The notes below the pieces were generated by a model, which saw only the letters and a list, made by a program, of their open reading frames with translations, had not been told where the DNA came from and made no database searches. Shown here in pieces: positions 17,734-27,046 of a DNA stretch of 64,000 nt (positions are counted from its first letter, which is position 1; every line of letters starts with the position of its first letter). This stretch comes from Arthrobacter sp. MYb213 (GTDB taxonomy: Bacteria > Actinomycetota > Actinomycetes > Actinomycetales > Micrococcaceae): the NCBI RefSeq assembly GCF_002979915.1, contig NZ_PCQA01000009.1, positions 27,454-91,453 on the forward strand. The letters run 5' to 3'. The translations under genes and the position numbers were made by a program.

Positions 17734-19459
17734 AAGCAGCTTCACCACTTTCTTGATCATCGCGGTGCTTGCCGGGATCGTGCTGGCTGCGTTGAATTGG
17801 GGCGAAGCCATCACCCCTACCGGTTCGAAGGTGTCGTGGAATCCGTTGGATCTGTTCGAGGCAGGCGTGGACGGGGATCTTGCCTGGCCGGCCGCGTCCT
17901 GGTTCATCCTCGGCGGCATCGCGGTCCTGTTGATTGTGGGCTACGTGCTGATCACCGAATTCTGGGTGACCCCGCGGAAGAACACCGCCACGTTCAATCC
18001 CCAGGGTGCTGCGATCACCTCGATGATGGGGTTCACCGCCGCCTGGCATAAAGCACGCCAGATCTATGGGCCGTCGGTCACCAGGAAAACCGCGGAAGCA
18101 TTCATCGCACTGGCTGTCTACACCAACGCATCCAAAAAAGTGCCACTGTATATCCAACTCGAAGACAGCCTCTGGGTCTATGCCCCGGCCCGCGGCGGCA
18201 AAACCTCCAGCATCGTGGTCCCCATGGTGCTTAGCGCCCCCGGACCAGTCCTGGCAACGTCGACCAAACCAGACGTGGTCGCGTGGACTGCCACCGCACG
18301 CCAAGCGCAAGGCGAAGTATTTGTCTGCGATTGGGAGGACATCACCGGCTGGCCCCACAGGGTGAAATGGACTCCGATCTACGGGTGCGAGGACGAAGAC
18401 GAAGCACTGGAACGCGGCAAAGCCTGGGCGAACGCCGCCCCCATGGAAGGGACCAAAAACGGGTCCTGGTTCAGCGCCAAAGCAGGCTCCGTCCTCGGCC
18501 GGCTGCTGCACGCCGCCGCATTGGAAGACCGCACCATGGATGACCTGCTGCTATGGATCTTCGACTCCCACAACCCAGAACCCATCACCATCTTGGAAGA
18601 CCACCGCAAATCACGGGCCTTCATCCAGCCCCTGCGTGAACGCACCGAATCACGGGCCGGGGAAACCGAAGACTCCATCAAATCCACTCTGCTCTCCCTG
18701 GCCGAACCGTTGGTCACCGAAAAGGTCCTCTCCCAGTTCCGGTTCCGCCGCGGCGAAGCCTTCGACATCAACGAGTTCCTCGAAGGACCCAACACGTTGC
18801 ATATCGTGGTGGACGGAGAAAAATCCCCGCTCGGCACATTGAGCACCATGTTCGCCGATCAGGTCTACCGGGCAGCGAGGCGCAAATCCAGCCAATTCGC
18901 CTCTGGCCGGCTCTGGCCGGTGTTCCGCATGGTGCTCGATGAAGCACCCAACGTGGCAGCATTCAGCAATATGGCCGAACTGATCACCGATACCGGCGGC
19001 CGCGGCATCCAAGTGATCGGCATCAGCCAGTCCTTCATCCAGAACGAAGCACGCTGGGGCAAGGAAGAAGCCAAAGCCATCGAATCCAACGCCAGTCTCA
19101 AGCTGATCTTCCCTGGCATCAACAGCGAAGATCTGAAAACCTACGCCAGCGACATGGGCGTCCGGGACAAAGCCCGCATCAGCCATTCCTCCAGCAAGAC
19201 GGGTGGCTCTAGGACCACCAGTACGGAGGAGAAAGCGATCGTGCGCGCCGAAGAGCTCAAGCATCTACGGTTCGGGCAGGCCACCGCCGTGTACCGGAAC
19301 CTGCCACCACATGTGGTGCACACCGAGATGGTGTGGCAGCGCAAAGACCACAAGGACTTGAAAGACATGAAAGACCAGACACTGCGTACCTGCGGCAAGG
19401 TCTTCCTGGATGCCGACTATGTCGGAGGAAAGGCGGTGGACGTTGAGCGAGCCGAGTAA
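17714..19459 (+). CDS. VirD4/TraG-type coupling protein
   Basis: From ATG 17714 (ribosome-binding site AAAAGGAG) the protein has 581 residues. Two membrane spans lie at about 11-31 and 60-82. They are followed by a cytoplasmic RecA-like ATPase with Walker A APARGGKTSSIVVP (Lys163) and Walker B FRMVLDEAPN (Asp409/Glu410). The region GTLSTMFADQVY and the motif GIQVIGISQSF are typical of TraG/VirD4 coupling proteins. It links the relaxosome to the secretion channel and pumps the DNA strand. It overlaps the VirB4-like gene upstream and the DUF4913 gene downstream. Confidence 0.9.
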   Translation: MASPQRESSFTTFLIIAVLAGIVLAALNWGEAITPTGSKVSWNPLDLFEAGVDGDLAWPAASWFILGGIAVLLIVGYVLITEFWVTPRKNTATFNPQGAAITSMMGFTAAWHKARQIYGPSVTRKTAEAFIALAVYTNASKKVPLYIQLEDSLWVYAPARGGKTSSIVVPMVLSAPGPVLATSTKPDVVAWTATARQAQGEVFVCDWEDITGWPHRVKWTPIYGCEDEDEALERGKAWANAAPMEGTKNGSWFSAKAGSVLGRLLHAAALEDRTMDDLLLWIFDSHNPEPITILEDHRKSRAFIQPLRERTESRAGETEDSIKSTLLSLAEPLVTEKVLSQFRFRRGEAFDINEFLEGPNTLHIVVDGEKSPLGTLSTMFADQVYRAARRKSSQFASGRLWPVFRMVLDEAPNVAAFSNMAELITDTGGRGIQVIGISQSFIQNEARWGKEEAKAIESNASLKLIFPGINSEDLKTYASDMGVRDKARISHSSSKTGGSRTTSTEEKAIVRAEELKHLRFGQATAVYRNLPPHVVHTEMVWQRKDHKDLKDMKDQTLRTCGKVFLDADYVGGKAVDVERAE

Positions 19460-20069
19460 CCGCGATGAGCTGATCGAGTTGCTGGTCCCGATCGTGGAGC
19501 CACTGGTGGAACGCCAGGGGAAAGTCGAACAAGGGCTTCAGGAACAAGAAGCAGTCCTTGTAGAGCTCGCTGGCCAGCTGGAAACACTGCTGAAAAAGAG
19601 CAAAGAGCCAGAGCCGTCCCCCTGGAACCTCTATCAAGGCAAACCCGAGAAAAACGCTGAGCTGCTGGAAGAGATCAGCCAGTGGCTGCCGTGGTTCAAC
19701 ACCACTTACGGGGCTGGGCAAAGCACCAACATGATCCCTTCATGCTGGTTCCGCCACCCCAACGTCGTAGCCCACCTCATGGGGTTCTACCTGTCTTGGA
19801 AATCGGCCAACTACGGGACGACGAGCCCCAACAGTGATCTGGTGTATTGGAACTTGCGCTATCTGCCTGATGTCCTGGACATCATCAATGCCCCCAGCGA
19901 TAAGGGCGGCATGGCCGGATGCAGGCGCGAGCATCGTTCCCCAGAGCGGGTCGATCCAGTTCCCGAACCGCTGAATGAACAATTCACTCAGTGGCTTGAT
20001 GATACCTACCTCACGACCCAAAACAACGATCCGAACTCTTTGGTCCCACAATCTACGGCTCGCCAGTGA
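19443..20069 (+). CDS. DUF4913-like protein
   Basis: A TTG start at 19443 gives 208 residues and has GGAGGAAAGG upstream; it lies within the end of the coupling-protein gene. The N-terminus (about 5-60) is a charged coiled-coil-like helix. The remainder has the tryptophan-rich pattern of DUF4913 (WLPWFNTTYGAG, SCWFRHPNVVAHLMGFYLSW, YWNLRYLPDVLDII) found next to TraG genes in actinobacteria. Its role in transfer is unknown; association with the coupling protein is plausible from position. An ATG at 19410 is an alternative start. Confidence 0.68.
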   Translation: MSEPSNRDELIELLVPIVEPLVERQGKVEQGLQEQEAVLVELAGQLETLLKKSKEPEPSPWNLYQGKPEKNAELLEEISQWLPWFNTTYGAGQSTNMIPSCWFRHPNVVAHLMGFYLSWKSANYGTTSPNSDLVYWNLRYLPDVLDIINAPSDKGGMAGCRREHRSPERVDPVPEPLNEQFTQWLDDTYLTTQNNDPNSLVPQSTARQ

Positions 20070-20117
20070 ATGAGAGAAGAAATAGGAATAACCTGCATCC
20101 AAAATTAGACTGTTCAC

Positions 20118-20822
20118 GTGCCTTTACCTTTAGATCGCCTCATCTACATCGATGATTCTGGACATCCCAAAAGCGGACTCGTCGTTTACGGATGGATTGA
20201 GTTCTCACCCGATCGGTGGTCATCAGTACTGCGGACCTGGCTAGACCTACGCAAAAGACTCTGGCGCGAGTACAGAATCCCAGTCACTGAAGAACTGCAT
20301 ACCACCGAGTACGTCAACGGCCGTGGACGCATCTCAACCAAGATGCCAGATAGATTTATCCATAATGGCATTGAGTTCTGGAAAGATTTTGGGAGAGAAG
20401 TAGCCTTAGAATGTTTAGAAACTTTGCGCTACACCGAAGGCCTGCGACTTGGTGCCGTCTATCGAAGCGGCGAGCCTAAAGCTCTCGCGCAGACGAGAAC
20501 AGAAACCTACTTGTCCCTCGTCAACAGATTTGAGTCAGAACTAGAGGAATCGAATTCTTTAGCGATGATCATGATGGACGGCGATGGCACTGATGATTCC
20601 TACAAAAATACCCATCGAAGCCTAGAACTCAGCAAAAGACACGTGATTGAAGATGCTATCCATCTCGACTCAAAAACTTCGCAGTTGGTTCAGATGGCTG
20701 ATCTCGTTGCATGGAGTGCCAACGCCCTCATCGACCAGCATCCCAAAAATGGGTTCGCTCAAGACTGGTACCCGAAATACCTCTCAGAACGCGATCCAGA
20801 GCGCTTGCCCAAAGCAATCTAG
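20118..20822 (+). CDS. DUF3800 family protein
   Basis: A GTG start gives 234 residues. The family hallmarks are visible: an N-terminal LIYIDDSGHP (Asp12/Asp13), a central MMDGDG, and a C-terminal SKTSQLVQMADLVAWSANAL. Together these form the acidic core of the RNase H-like DUF3800 fold. Members are common on phages and conjugative elements, and a nuclease function has been proposed from structure. The gene is 48 bases downstream of the DUF4913 gene, has lower GC than the transfer genes, and ends just before a terminator-like hairpin. Confidence 0.8.
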   Translation: MPLPLDRLIYIDDSGHPKSGLVVYGWIEFSPDRWSSVLRTWLDLRKRLWREYRIPVTEELHTTEYVNGRGRISTKMPDRFIHNGIEFWKDFGREVALECLETLRYTEGLRLGAVYRSGEPKALAQTRTETYLSLVNRFESELEESNSLAMIMMDGDGTDDSYKNTHRSLELSKRHVIEDAIHLDSKTSQLVQMADLVAWSANALIDQHPKNGFAQDWYPKYLSERDPERLPKAI

Positions 20823-20835
20823 GAGTTAAACAGCT

Positions 20836-20869
20836 AGACCCCCTGATCTCAAGTGTATGAGGGGGGTCT
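20836..20869. terminator. Terminator after the transfer operon
   Basis: AGACCCCC (20836-20843) and GGGGGTCT (20862-20869) form an 8-bp stem 14 bases past the DUF3800 stop. This would end the long plus-strand conjugation transcript. Confidence 0.55.
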
Positions 20870-20971
20870 GCACCTATAACTATAGTTGTGCGCGCGTGGA
20901 AAAATCAACCCGCCCGTAATAGCATGGGGTATATAGCAAGGGACAAGGACTCGTGCTTCATACATCGAAGA

Positions 20972-20992
20972 AACCCACGGATTTCGTGGGTT
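20972..20992 (-). terminator. Terminator of the relaxase gene
   Basis: AACCCACG and CGTGGGTT (20972-20979 and 20985-20992) form a perfect stem with a five-base loop. On the minus strand it follows the relaxase stop and is trailed by TTTCTTCG, consistent with an intrinsic terminator. Confidence 0.6.
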
Positions 20993-21012
20993 ACTTTCGT
21001 TAAGTTCCTACC

Positions 21013-24000
21013 CTACGTAAGCGTCGGTCCGTGAGGTCCTTTGCGGCGTAGCTCGTCATCCTGAACACGGTTCTTCTTCTCATCATGCAGTTCAGTGCGG
21101 TTCCTGCGCAGTTTTTCCAGCAGCGACTCCGCCGCCGGGGTTGGCTTCTGTCCGCTCATTTCATGCTCGAATTCTGCCGGCACGGTGTTCTCCTGCTCTG
21201 TCGTGGGTTGCGTGGTGCCTTGGCTCAGTCGGCGCAGCTGGGCAAGTTTCGCTTCAGCGCTAGTAGGGCTGAGCGTAGTGGTGGCCTGATCATTCTTCTG
21301 CTGCACTGCCTCGGTTTTAGCTGCTTCTAACATTGGCTCACGGGTGGTCAGTTCCGAGTGCTTGTGCAGCGCAGCCGCGCGGTTACGCAGACTTTGCGCG
21401 ACTTCGCTTTTCTTCAGGTGCGTTTTTGGCAGTAGTGCTGGTTCTGAGTCAGCGATGTTGTAGGTGCGCCGGTAGGCTGCGATTTCGGCCGCGACCCGGC
21501 GCCATTCTTCGGCACGGTCGCTACGTCCCGGCACAGGACCTAGTGCGTCCAACCATGCCGGTGGGTTCTGCGCCAGTTCCGCGCCGACCCGCTGATGCTC
21601 GGTATCCAACGTCTGACGGTATCCGGTGAGCTGCTGCTTCCACGCATCTGGGGTGCGCGGATCATGCAGCTCGGCCGATGGTGCGTACCATTCCCCTAAT
21701 TCGTTGCGAATATGTGCTGGTTGAAGGTTTGGCTGTTCGAGCTCGCGCAGTTCCAGCTCGCGGCTGATGCGTTCCAGAATGGTTGCCGCAGCGGTGCTGT
21801 GCAGCTCATGGCTGCGGCCCAAGGTCTCTGCTTGGCGCAGCAACTCTGGCAAGTTTTCTCGTCGTTGCTGCTCTTCGCGCAGCTTATCCAGCGACCAGGA
21901 CAACAGTTTCTCGTTGTTCTCCGGATCTGAGGGAACTTGGCGCAGAAGATCGTCGCCAGTGGTTTTGACCCGGTTAGCTAGTGCGTCATCGGTGAGATGG
22001 CCATACAGCCGGCGCGTATAGGGGCTCAGTCCTTCCTTAGTGGCCAGCTGCGTGGCAGTCTCCCGGTAAGGAACAGCCAGGATGTCTGCTTGCGCAGTCG
22101 CTCGGCGTTCCAGCTCTTCCAAGTGTTCGGTGGCTACGTCGCGCAATGGGCGATGTGCTTCGGCAAGTGTTTCTGTACGGTTTTCGATCAGCGGTTCCAT
22201 GCGCCAGGCCAGCACGGCTGCTGGCTGGTCGGCATTAGCGAATTCGCGTTGGTGGTAGGCATCAGCCAACAGCGTCTCAAGCTTAATCCCACGGGCTTCT
22301 GCGTTCTGCAGGTGGTGGGTGACGGCTCCCCACGCAGGATCGGCAAGGAACGGTTCGGCCACACGAACGCCAACGGCGCTGCGGAAGACCTGCTCAAAAC
22401 GCGCGTTCCGCGCTTGATCTGCCAGATCCCGATAGATCTCTCCCAGTCCGTTCAGATCGCGTGCCTTGTCGTGTTCGCGGGTGATCGACTCGTGCGCAGT
22501 GACGTTCAGGTCAGTACGTCCAGCGATGCCCTTCAGCACTTCATCTGGGCGTTCGTTCTCTGCCAGTCCCACATAGATCTGGTTGTCATACTTGCCGCGG
22601 CTGGTCGCCACATACGCACCAGCACGATCGCTCTGGCCGGTGAGCAGTGCATGGGCCGTATCAACGGTGGCACCTTGAGCGGTGTGGACGGTGTCTGCGT
22701 AACCAAGGATCACATGCTTTTCCGCATAGGCAGCGGGGATCACTGCGAGTCCTTGATGCTGCTGATGGCGTGCCAGCAGGTTGCCGTCTTCAATGCCTTC
22801 AACAACCCAGGAATCGTTATTTTTGACGAAGTCTTTGCCCTGATGGACACTGATCCGACGGTCATTGTTCTTCGTCAGGATGACATCGCCAGCATAGATC
22901 TGCGCGTTGTTCCGACCCCTCAATGACTGAGCATCATCAAGCTGTCCATGGTGCAGTCGGTAGGCTTGGGCCTTCTGGTTCAGGCGATCAACGTGCGTGT
23001 TGGTTCCAGCGAGCATGAGGGATTTACGGCCCTCGTTGGTGTCTTTCTGCCACGCAGCAAAAACCTGGTCAGCCATGTGGTCCACAGTGCCGGCTTGGAT
23101 CTTGCCTTCGGCGCGGTAGTACGCCCACGGGTCGTCTTTACCCACAGCTGGTGCTTCACGCAGTGCTAGGGAGGCGGCGGCTTCTTCCAGGTTCGCGGTG
23201 CCGTCTTCGTTGCGGAAACGGTGGATCTCCTCCAAGTTCACCAGCTGCTCTTCGGCGTTCAGCAGACGCAATAGTCCGCCGGCTCCGACGGCGGAAAGCT
23301 GCTTGTCATCGCCGATGGCCCGCACCAAAGCACCGCGCTTTTTAGCTTGCAGTATGAGGGTCACGAACTGCGGGGTGCCAAGCATCCCCGCCTCGTCAAC
23401 CAGAACAATGTCACCGGGGTTCAGCTTGTCCGGTGCACGCAGGAGACGGTCAACGGTCATTGCTTCTGCGCCGACTTCGCTGCCTAGCAGGGAGGCTGCT
23501 TTCGCTGATGGTGCGACAGCGACGACATGATGGCCACTGTGCTGCATTGCCGTGACAGCAAGACGCATGGAAGTAGTTTTGCCGGTGCCGGCCGGCCCGA
23601 TCCCGGCGACCAGTAGCTTGGGGCTGCAGGAGAATTGCTGAGCCAGCGCAATCTGTTGGGCGTTCAGTCGGCCGTCGAAGTTCTCCAGGACGCGCTGGAA
23701 TTCACCCTGCGTCACCGCAGGAATGACATCTGTGCGGGCGGCCTGCACGGCGGTATGTTCAGCTTCCAGAATGGTCTCGGAAGTGTAGAGGGCGGCGTGG
23801 GGTTTCTGGTACCGGTGCACCGCGGTGACTGCCCCGGGAACGGCTGCTGGGACGGGCAGATCAGGAGTGACTTTCAGGCTCAAGGAGTCCAAAGCAGCGG
23901 CCCGGATCTGAACGATGATGCTGTCTGCGACGGGTTGTGCTTGGTACTCGTGGGTGAGTTGTCGGCGCACTTCGGCTTCCACATGAGCCGTCGTCCACGT

Positions 24001-25344
24001 GGACCGGTTCTGTTCCAGACGGGTGATCGTCGACTGCGCCAGAGCCTCGATCTGCTCGGCGGGCAGGACGTCCACCAGGTCGTAGTTCGGGTTCCGAGTT
24101 TTGGAATAGGAACGCACCGCGGTGAACAAGTCATCGCCTACCAGGGCGCCTTCAGTAGCGCTGAATTTGGTCTGCCAGTGCCCGGTGAGCTCAGACAGAG
24201 AACGGCCTTTCTTCTTTTCTGCACGGGTTTCCAGTGTGGCTTGCTGGGAGAGTTTGATCAGCTGTTTCGCATTCGGGGCGCGTCCGTGACGTTCTTCAAA
24301 ATCAGTGACCAGCTGTGCAAGGTTCTCTTTAATGCTGCTCCGGCGTGAGGAAGCCGCTTCGATCGCGGCCACCGGCACGCCGCCGATTTCGATGATCGGA
24401 CGCTTGCCCTCCACCGCTCGAGCAACTGGGGAAACGCCTAGTTCTTTGCAGACGTACTGCATCACTTTGGCGTTGTAATGCTCGGACGCGGACACCGCGT
24501 ACTTATGCAATACCGTCCCGTCAAGGGCGCTCCACTTGCCATCCATACCCAGAACCTTGTTGGAGACGACGATGTGATCGTGCAGCTGCGGATCACCGTC
24601 ACGTGAGTCGTAGTGCCGGAAGGAGGTGTAGATCAACCCTCCCGCCACGTCTTCGGACCGCACACCGTTCTTCCCACGCCGGGTGAAGGTGGCGTTGGTT
24701 TCCAGGTACGTCATCGCGTCCTCGATCGCCGCATGATGCGCCTTCTCAATGACGGCTTGGACGTTGCGGTCGCTGACTCCCCAGAGGTAGGAGATGCTCT
24801 TGGAGGGGGAGAACACCATGTCGTATCCGGCGACCGCGTTGGACCCTTTATGGGTCTGGCGGGAGATGAACTGGGAGAGCTCTTCCTTATTCTTGGGCTT
24901 GCGTCCATGCAGTTGGTGGAAGTGCTGTCCGCCGGCTTTGGCACGGATGATGCGGCGTTCATCAGCGGTAGGTTCGCGGTGCTTCAGGCGGGTGAAGTCA
25001 CCCATGGCTGTGGTGATTTTCTTGGTCAGGGCTGCATCGAACTGGTCGAAACGCTTGTAGCGCTGGCCGAGCTTCGCGTCAATCTTCGCACCGGTTTGCG
25101 GATCGAGCTGCCCTGCGAGGGGGTGCTGTCCCAGTCCGTAGAGCAGTTCCATCTGCTCTTCAGTCACCGCGCCGGACACACCAAGATTCTTCGCCCCACG
25201 CCCGCCCCAGATCCCTGGCGGGTGGCCCGTCACGGTGTAGTAATCCCCCAGCGTCCGGTCACCGGTGCGCAGTTCATCGGCCGAGGCGACTTCACGGGTG
25301 TAGTACTGATACCCGTCCCCTGCGCTGAGCTTATGCAGGGTCAT
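21013..25344 (-). CDS. MobF relaxase-helicase (TraA/TrwC type)
   Basis: Taking the start at 25344 (MTLHKLSAGDGYQYYTREV) gives 1443 residues. This is the usual MobF start, with candidate catalytic tyrosines at 14 and 15. The relaxase domain continues to about 330 with the three-histidine metal site (His244, then His255 and His257 in LHDHIVV). A RecD-like helicase follows, with Walker A GPAGTGKTT (583-591) and Walker B VLVDEAGML (Asp648/Glu649). The C-terminal 450 residues are charged and helical. It nicks oriT and unwinds the transferred strand. The start could extend upstream in frame to 25461, but that stretch is not relaxase-like. The 500-base divergent region upstream holds the oriT candidate. 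Confidence 0.93.
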   Translation of the reverse strand: MTLHKLSAGDGYQYYTREVASADELRTGDRTLGDYYTVTGHPPGIWGGRGAKNLGVSGAVTEEQMELLYGLGQHPLAGQLDPQTGAKIDAKLGQRYKRFDQFDAALTKKITTAMGDFTRLKHREPTADERRIIRAKAGGQHFHQLHGRKPKNKEELSQFISRQTHKGSNAVAGYDMVFSPSKSISYLWGVSDRNVQAVIEKAHHAAIEDAMTYLETNATFTRRGKNGVRSEDVAGGLIYTSFRHYDSRDGDPQLHDHIVVSNKVLGMDGKWSALDGTVLHKYAVSASEHYNAKVMQYVCKELGVSPVARAVEGKRPIIEIGGVPVAAIEAASSRRSSIKENLAQLVTDFEERHGRAPNAKQLIKLSQQATLETRAEKKKGRSLSELTGHWQTKFSATEGALVGDDLFTAVRSYSKTRNPNYDLVDVLPAEQIEALAQSTITRLEQNRSTWTTAHVEAEVRRQLTHEYQAQPVADSIIVQIRAAALDSLSLKVTPDLPVPAAVPGAVTAVHRYQKPHAALYTSETILEAEHTAVQAARTDVIPAVTQGEFQRVLENFDGRLNAQQIALAQQFSCSPKLLVAGIGPAGTGKTTSMRLAVTAMQHSGHHVVAVAPSAKAASLLGSEVGAEAMTVDRLLRAPDKLNPGDIVLVDEAGMLGTPQFVTLILQAKKRGALVRAIGDDKQLSAVGAGGLLRLLNAEEQLVNLEEIHRFRNEDGTANLEEAAASLALREAPAVGKDDPWAYYRAEGKIQAGTVDHMADQVFAAWQKDTNEGRKSLMLAGTNTHVDRLNQKAQAYRLHHGQLDDAQSLRGRNNAQIYAGDVILTKNNDRRISVHQGKDFVKNNDSWVVEGIEDGNLLARHQQHQGLAVIPAAYAEKHVILGYADTVHTAQGATVDTAHALLTGQSDRAGAYVATSRGKYDNQIYVGLAENERPDEVLKGIAGRTDLNVTAHESITREHDKARDLNGLGEIYRDLADQARNARFEQVFRSAVGVRVAEPFLADPAWGAVTHHLQNAEARGIKLETLLADAYHQREFANADQPAAVLAWRMEPLIENRTETLAEAHRPLRDVATEHLEELERRATAQADILAVPYRETATQLATKEGLSPYTRRLYGHLTDDALANRVKTTGDDLLRQVPSDPENNEKLLSWSLDKLREEQQRRENLPELLRQAETLGRSHELHSTAAATILERISRELELRELEQPNLQPAHIRNELGEWYAPSAELHDPRTPDAWKQQLTGYRQTLDTEHQRVGAELAQNPPAWLDALGPVPGRSDRAEEWRRVAAEIAAYRRTYNIADSEPALLPKTHLKKSEVAQSLRNRAAALHKHSELTTREPMLEAAKTEAVQQKNDQATTTLSPTSAEAKLAQLRRLSQGTTQPTTEQENTVPAEFEHEMSGQKPTPAAESLLEKLRRNRTELHDEKKNRVQDDELRRKGPHGPTLT

Positions 25345-25650
25345 CACACACACGATTCTAGCAATCCTGGCCAAAGTTATCGAAGATGCAAGAGGTGTGA
25401 CAGACCAAGTCTTTGAGAATCGGGTAAAAATACTGGCCGGAGGTCGTTGACCGTTTCTCAAAGTCGACTGGACGTGTTCAGCTGAGGGACGAGGATGGAG
25501 GGCACACGGGAAGAAAGATTGATCTGACCATCAAAACTTTTTTCTTTTGGTGCGGTTTTGCACATGCGATCTTGGCTGTGTGCAGGTGTGGCCAAGGTGG
25601 GTTTGATAGGGTCGCAGCTGTGCCCGGTCAAGTCTCTTGTGTTAAACCGT

Positions 25651-25727
25651 GCGTGGAGTTTTCCACGTGTGGGCGGGTGGAGATGTTTTGCGATCTCATG
25701 GCCGTCCCCAGGTGGGAAACTCCACGC
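25651..25727. other. Long imperfect inverted repeat, oriT candidate
   Basis: The arms 25651-25676 and 25702-25727 match at 22 of 26 positions when one is reverse complemented; the outermost 11 bases (GCGTGGAGTTT) are identical. The loop is 25 bases. The repeat sits between the divergent relaxase and accessory-protein genes, the normal position for an oriT recognised by a MobF relaxase. The nic site cannot be assigned from sequence alone. Confidence 0.55.
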
Positions 25728-25765
25728 AGGACAGAGCCTGAGCGCCAGCGAAGTCCGTTAACGCA

Positions 25766-25807
25766 TTTTTGGGCCGGGGTGCGCGAGGGGTGTCCCCTCG
25801 CCAAAAA
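25766..25807. other. Strong hairpin beside the oriT candidate
   Basis: GCGAGGGG-TGT-CCCCTCGC (25783-25801) is a perfect 8-bp stem with a three-base loop. It is enclosed by TTTTTG (25766-25771) and CAAAAA (25802-25807). It lies 36 bases before the accessory gene start. It could be a relaxosome protein site, part of the nic region, or an attenuator. Confidence 0.5.
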
Positions 25808-25842
25808 GTTGTTGTTGTAGATGGTGAAGGAAAAGATATTAG

Positions 25843-26196
25843 ATGAGTAAGCCACGCAAATCCTCCGCCGCGTTAGCCGCCAGGGAGAAAGCACGCGCGA
25901 AGGCCGAAGAGATCACCCGCCGTAACGAGGAGCTGATCGAGCTGGCGGCAGGGTTCTTCGTCCACGAGGATCAGCTCGCCAAGATTGACGAAGACACCGA
26001 ACAGAAGATTGCGGAACTTCGCGCGGCAGCTGAGCAGAAAAAGACCACCACGCAAGCCGAAGCCATGAAGGTGGTGGGCCAGATGCTGGAGACGGGTGAA
26101 TCCAAGAAATCGATCGGTGAACGTCTCGGGTTGAGCAGCGCAGAGCTCAAAATGTATATTCCGCCGGTAGCCCCGAAGCCACAGGAAGAAAAGTAA
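25843..26196 (+). CDS. Small charged protein, probable relaxosome accessory factor
   Basis: The 117-residue protein is highly charged: a basic start (KPRKSSAALAAREKARAKAEE), a helical coiled-coil-like middle, and a C-terminal helix-turn-helix-like segment (GESKKSIGERLGLSSAELKMY, about 84-105). It is divergent from the relaxase across the oriT candidate, and small accessory DNA-binding proteins usually occupy this position. I infer oriT binding or relaxase regulation; I do not recognise a named family. Confidence 0.6.
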   Translation: MSKPRKSSAALAAREKARAKAEEITRRNEELIELAAGFFVHEDQLAKIDEDTEQKIAELRAAAEQKKTTTQAEAMKVVGQMLETGESKKSIGERLGLSSAELKMYIPPVAPKPQEEK

Positions 26197-26364
26197 ACGG
26201 GACATCGTGTGCAATATTTAGCAGTGATCTGTCGCTAGTCACGAACCGCTGACTTCTCCAGCAGTGCCTTAGCTAAGCACGCTCTGGATTGTCCGACTCG
26301 TTTTAGGAATGACCCAAAATCACACAGGAACGACTAGCGCGGCAAGATTACTGCGCCACGCGCG

Positions 26365-26408
26365 AAAGTGCCCTTCGCACTTCCTCTAAGAAGTACGAAG
26401 GGCACTTT
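26365..26408. terminator. Bidirectional terminator between convergent genes
   Basis: AAAGTGCCCTTCGCACTTC (26365-26383) pairs with 26390-26408 at 18 of 19 positions around a six-base loop. It ends in A/T-rich arms on both sides. It lies between the convergent accessory gene and the 26414-26836 gene. Confidence 0.75.
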
Positions 26409-26413
26409 GAACC

Positions 26414-26836
26414 TTATTGAGCCCAGCTGGGGTTAAACGGTTCGCACAGTCCATCAATGGGTCGGAACTCCTGCGGGTCCAACCCTTCCAGAGCTTCCGG
26501 CCCATCAGCTTGGCCACTCGCCCAATACCAGTACGCCTCTTTACTGATCGCCAGACTTCGCGCGTCACGCGTGCGATACCAACGTGCGGTTACGTCCCCT
26601 TCGACATAAGTGCAGTACCCAAATAGCTTTCCTTGCTCGTCTTCGGTCTGCGCGACGGCGAAGATAATGTATGGCCAGGATCCTAGATCCCATCCGTCCC
26701 GTCCCCATGCTGAGAGTTCATTCCAGCTAGTGCCCGTCAGGCTCGCCATCCAGTCATACCCTTCGCCGTAGACGTCCCGCTCGGGCATGGCTGGGACGGC
26801 GACAGTTTCCTGGGTGTCTTTGGTTTTGGCCTGCAT
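26414..26836 (-). CDS. Plasmid-specific hypothetical protein, copy A
   Basis: A 140-residue soluble protein of unknown function. It shares a clear core with the product of 60202-60606 in this window: GRDGWDLGSWPYIIF here and GKDGWDLGSWPYVII there, then YVEGD, a Tyr/Arg-rich block and a helix with repeated aromatic residues. The two are paralogues with about one third identity by eye. A good ribosome-binding site (AAAGGAACC) precedes the ATG. As in copy B, a long hairpin lies upstream (26972-27046). No catalytic motif is evident. Confidence 0.62.
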   Translation of the reverse strand: MQAKTKDTQETVAVPAMPERDVYGEGYDWMASLTGTSWNELSAWGRDGWDLGSWPYIIFAVAQTEDEQGKLFGYCTYVEGDVTARWYRTRDARSLAISKEAYWYWASGQADGPEALEGLDPQEFRPIDGLCEPFNPSWAQ

Positions 26837-26971
26837 CTTTTGGTTCCTTTCGCCTTGGGTGAGAGGGACAGGGAACTAACCACCTGCCCAACGTCTCCCC
26901 CAGTTGTTTTTTGCCTGCTGGCGAAATGAAATGAAGCGGGGCTAGCCGGAAAACCCATCAACCCGTCAGGG

Positions 26972-27046
26972 GTGCTCCACCCAGAAAATCTTTGGCCGGA
27001 AGAAGCGACGAAGGAGCGCGGACCTAAGAATTTCTGGGTGGAGCAC
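26972..27046. repeat. Long inverted repeat upstream of copy A
   Basis: GTGCTCCACCCAGAAA (26972-26987) is perfectly inverted at 27031-27046, separated by 43 bases. It lies about 135 bases upstream of the 26836 start. A similar large hairpin precedes the paralogue at 60606 and the DUF4192 gene at 59557. Confidence 0.65.

Noticed and set aside
21997..22926. A 309-codon plus-strand frame inside the relaxase gene
   Set aside because: It is antisense to the helicase region and has no domain signal; the relaxase is unambiguous.
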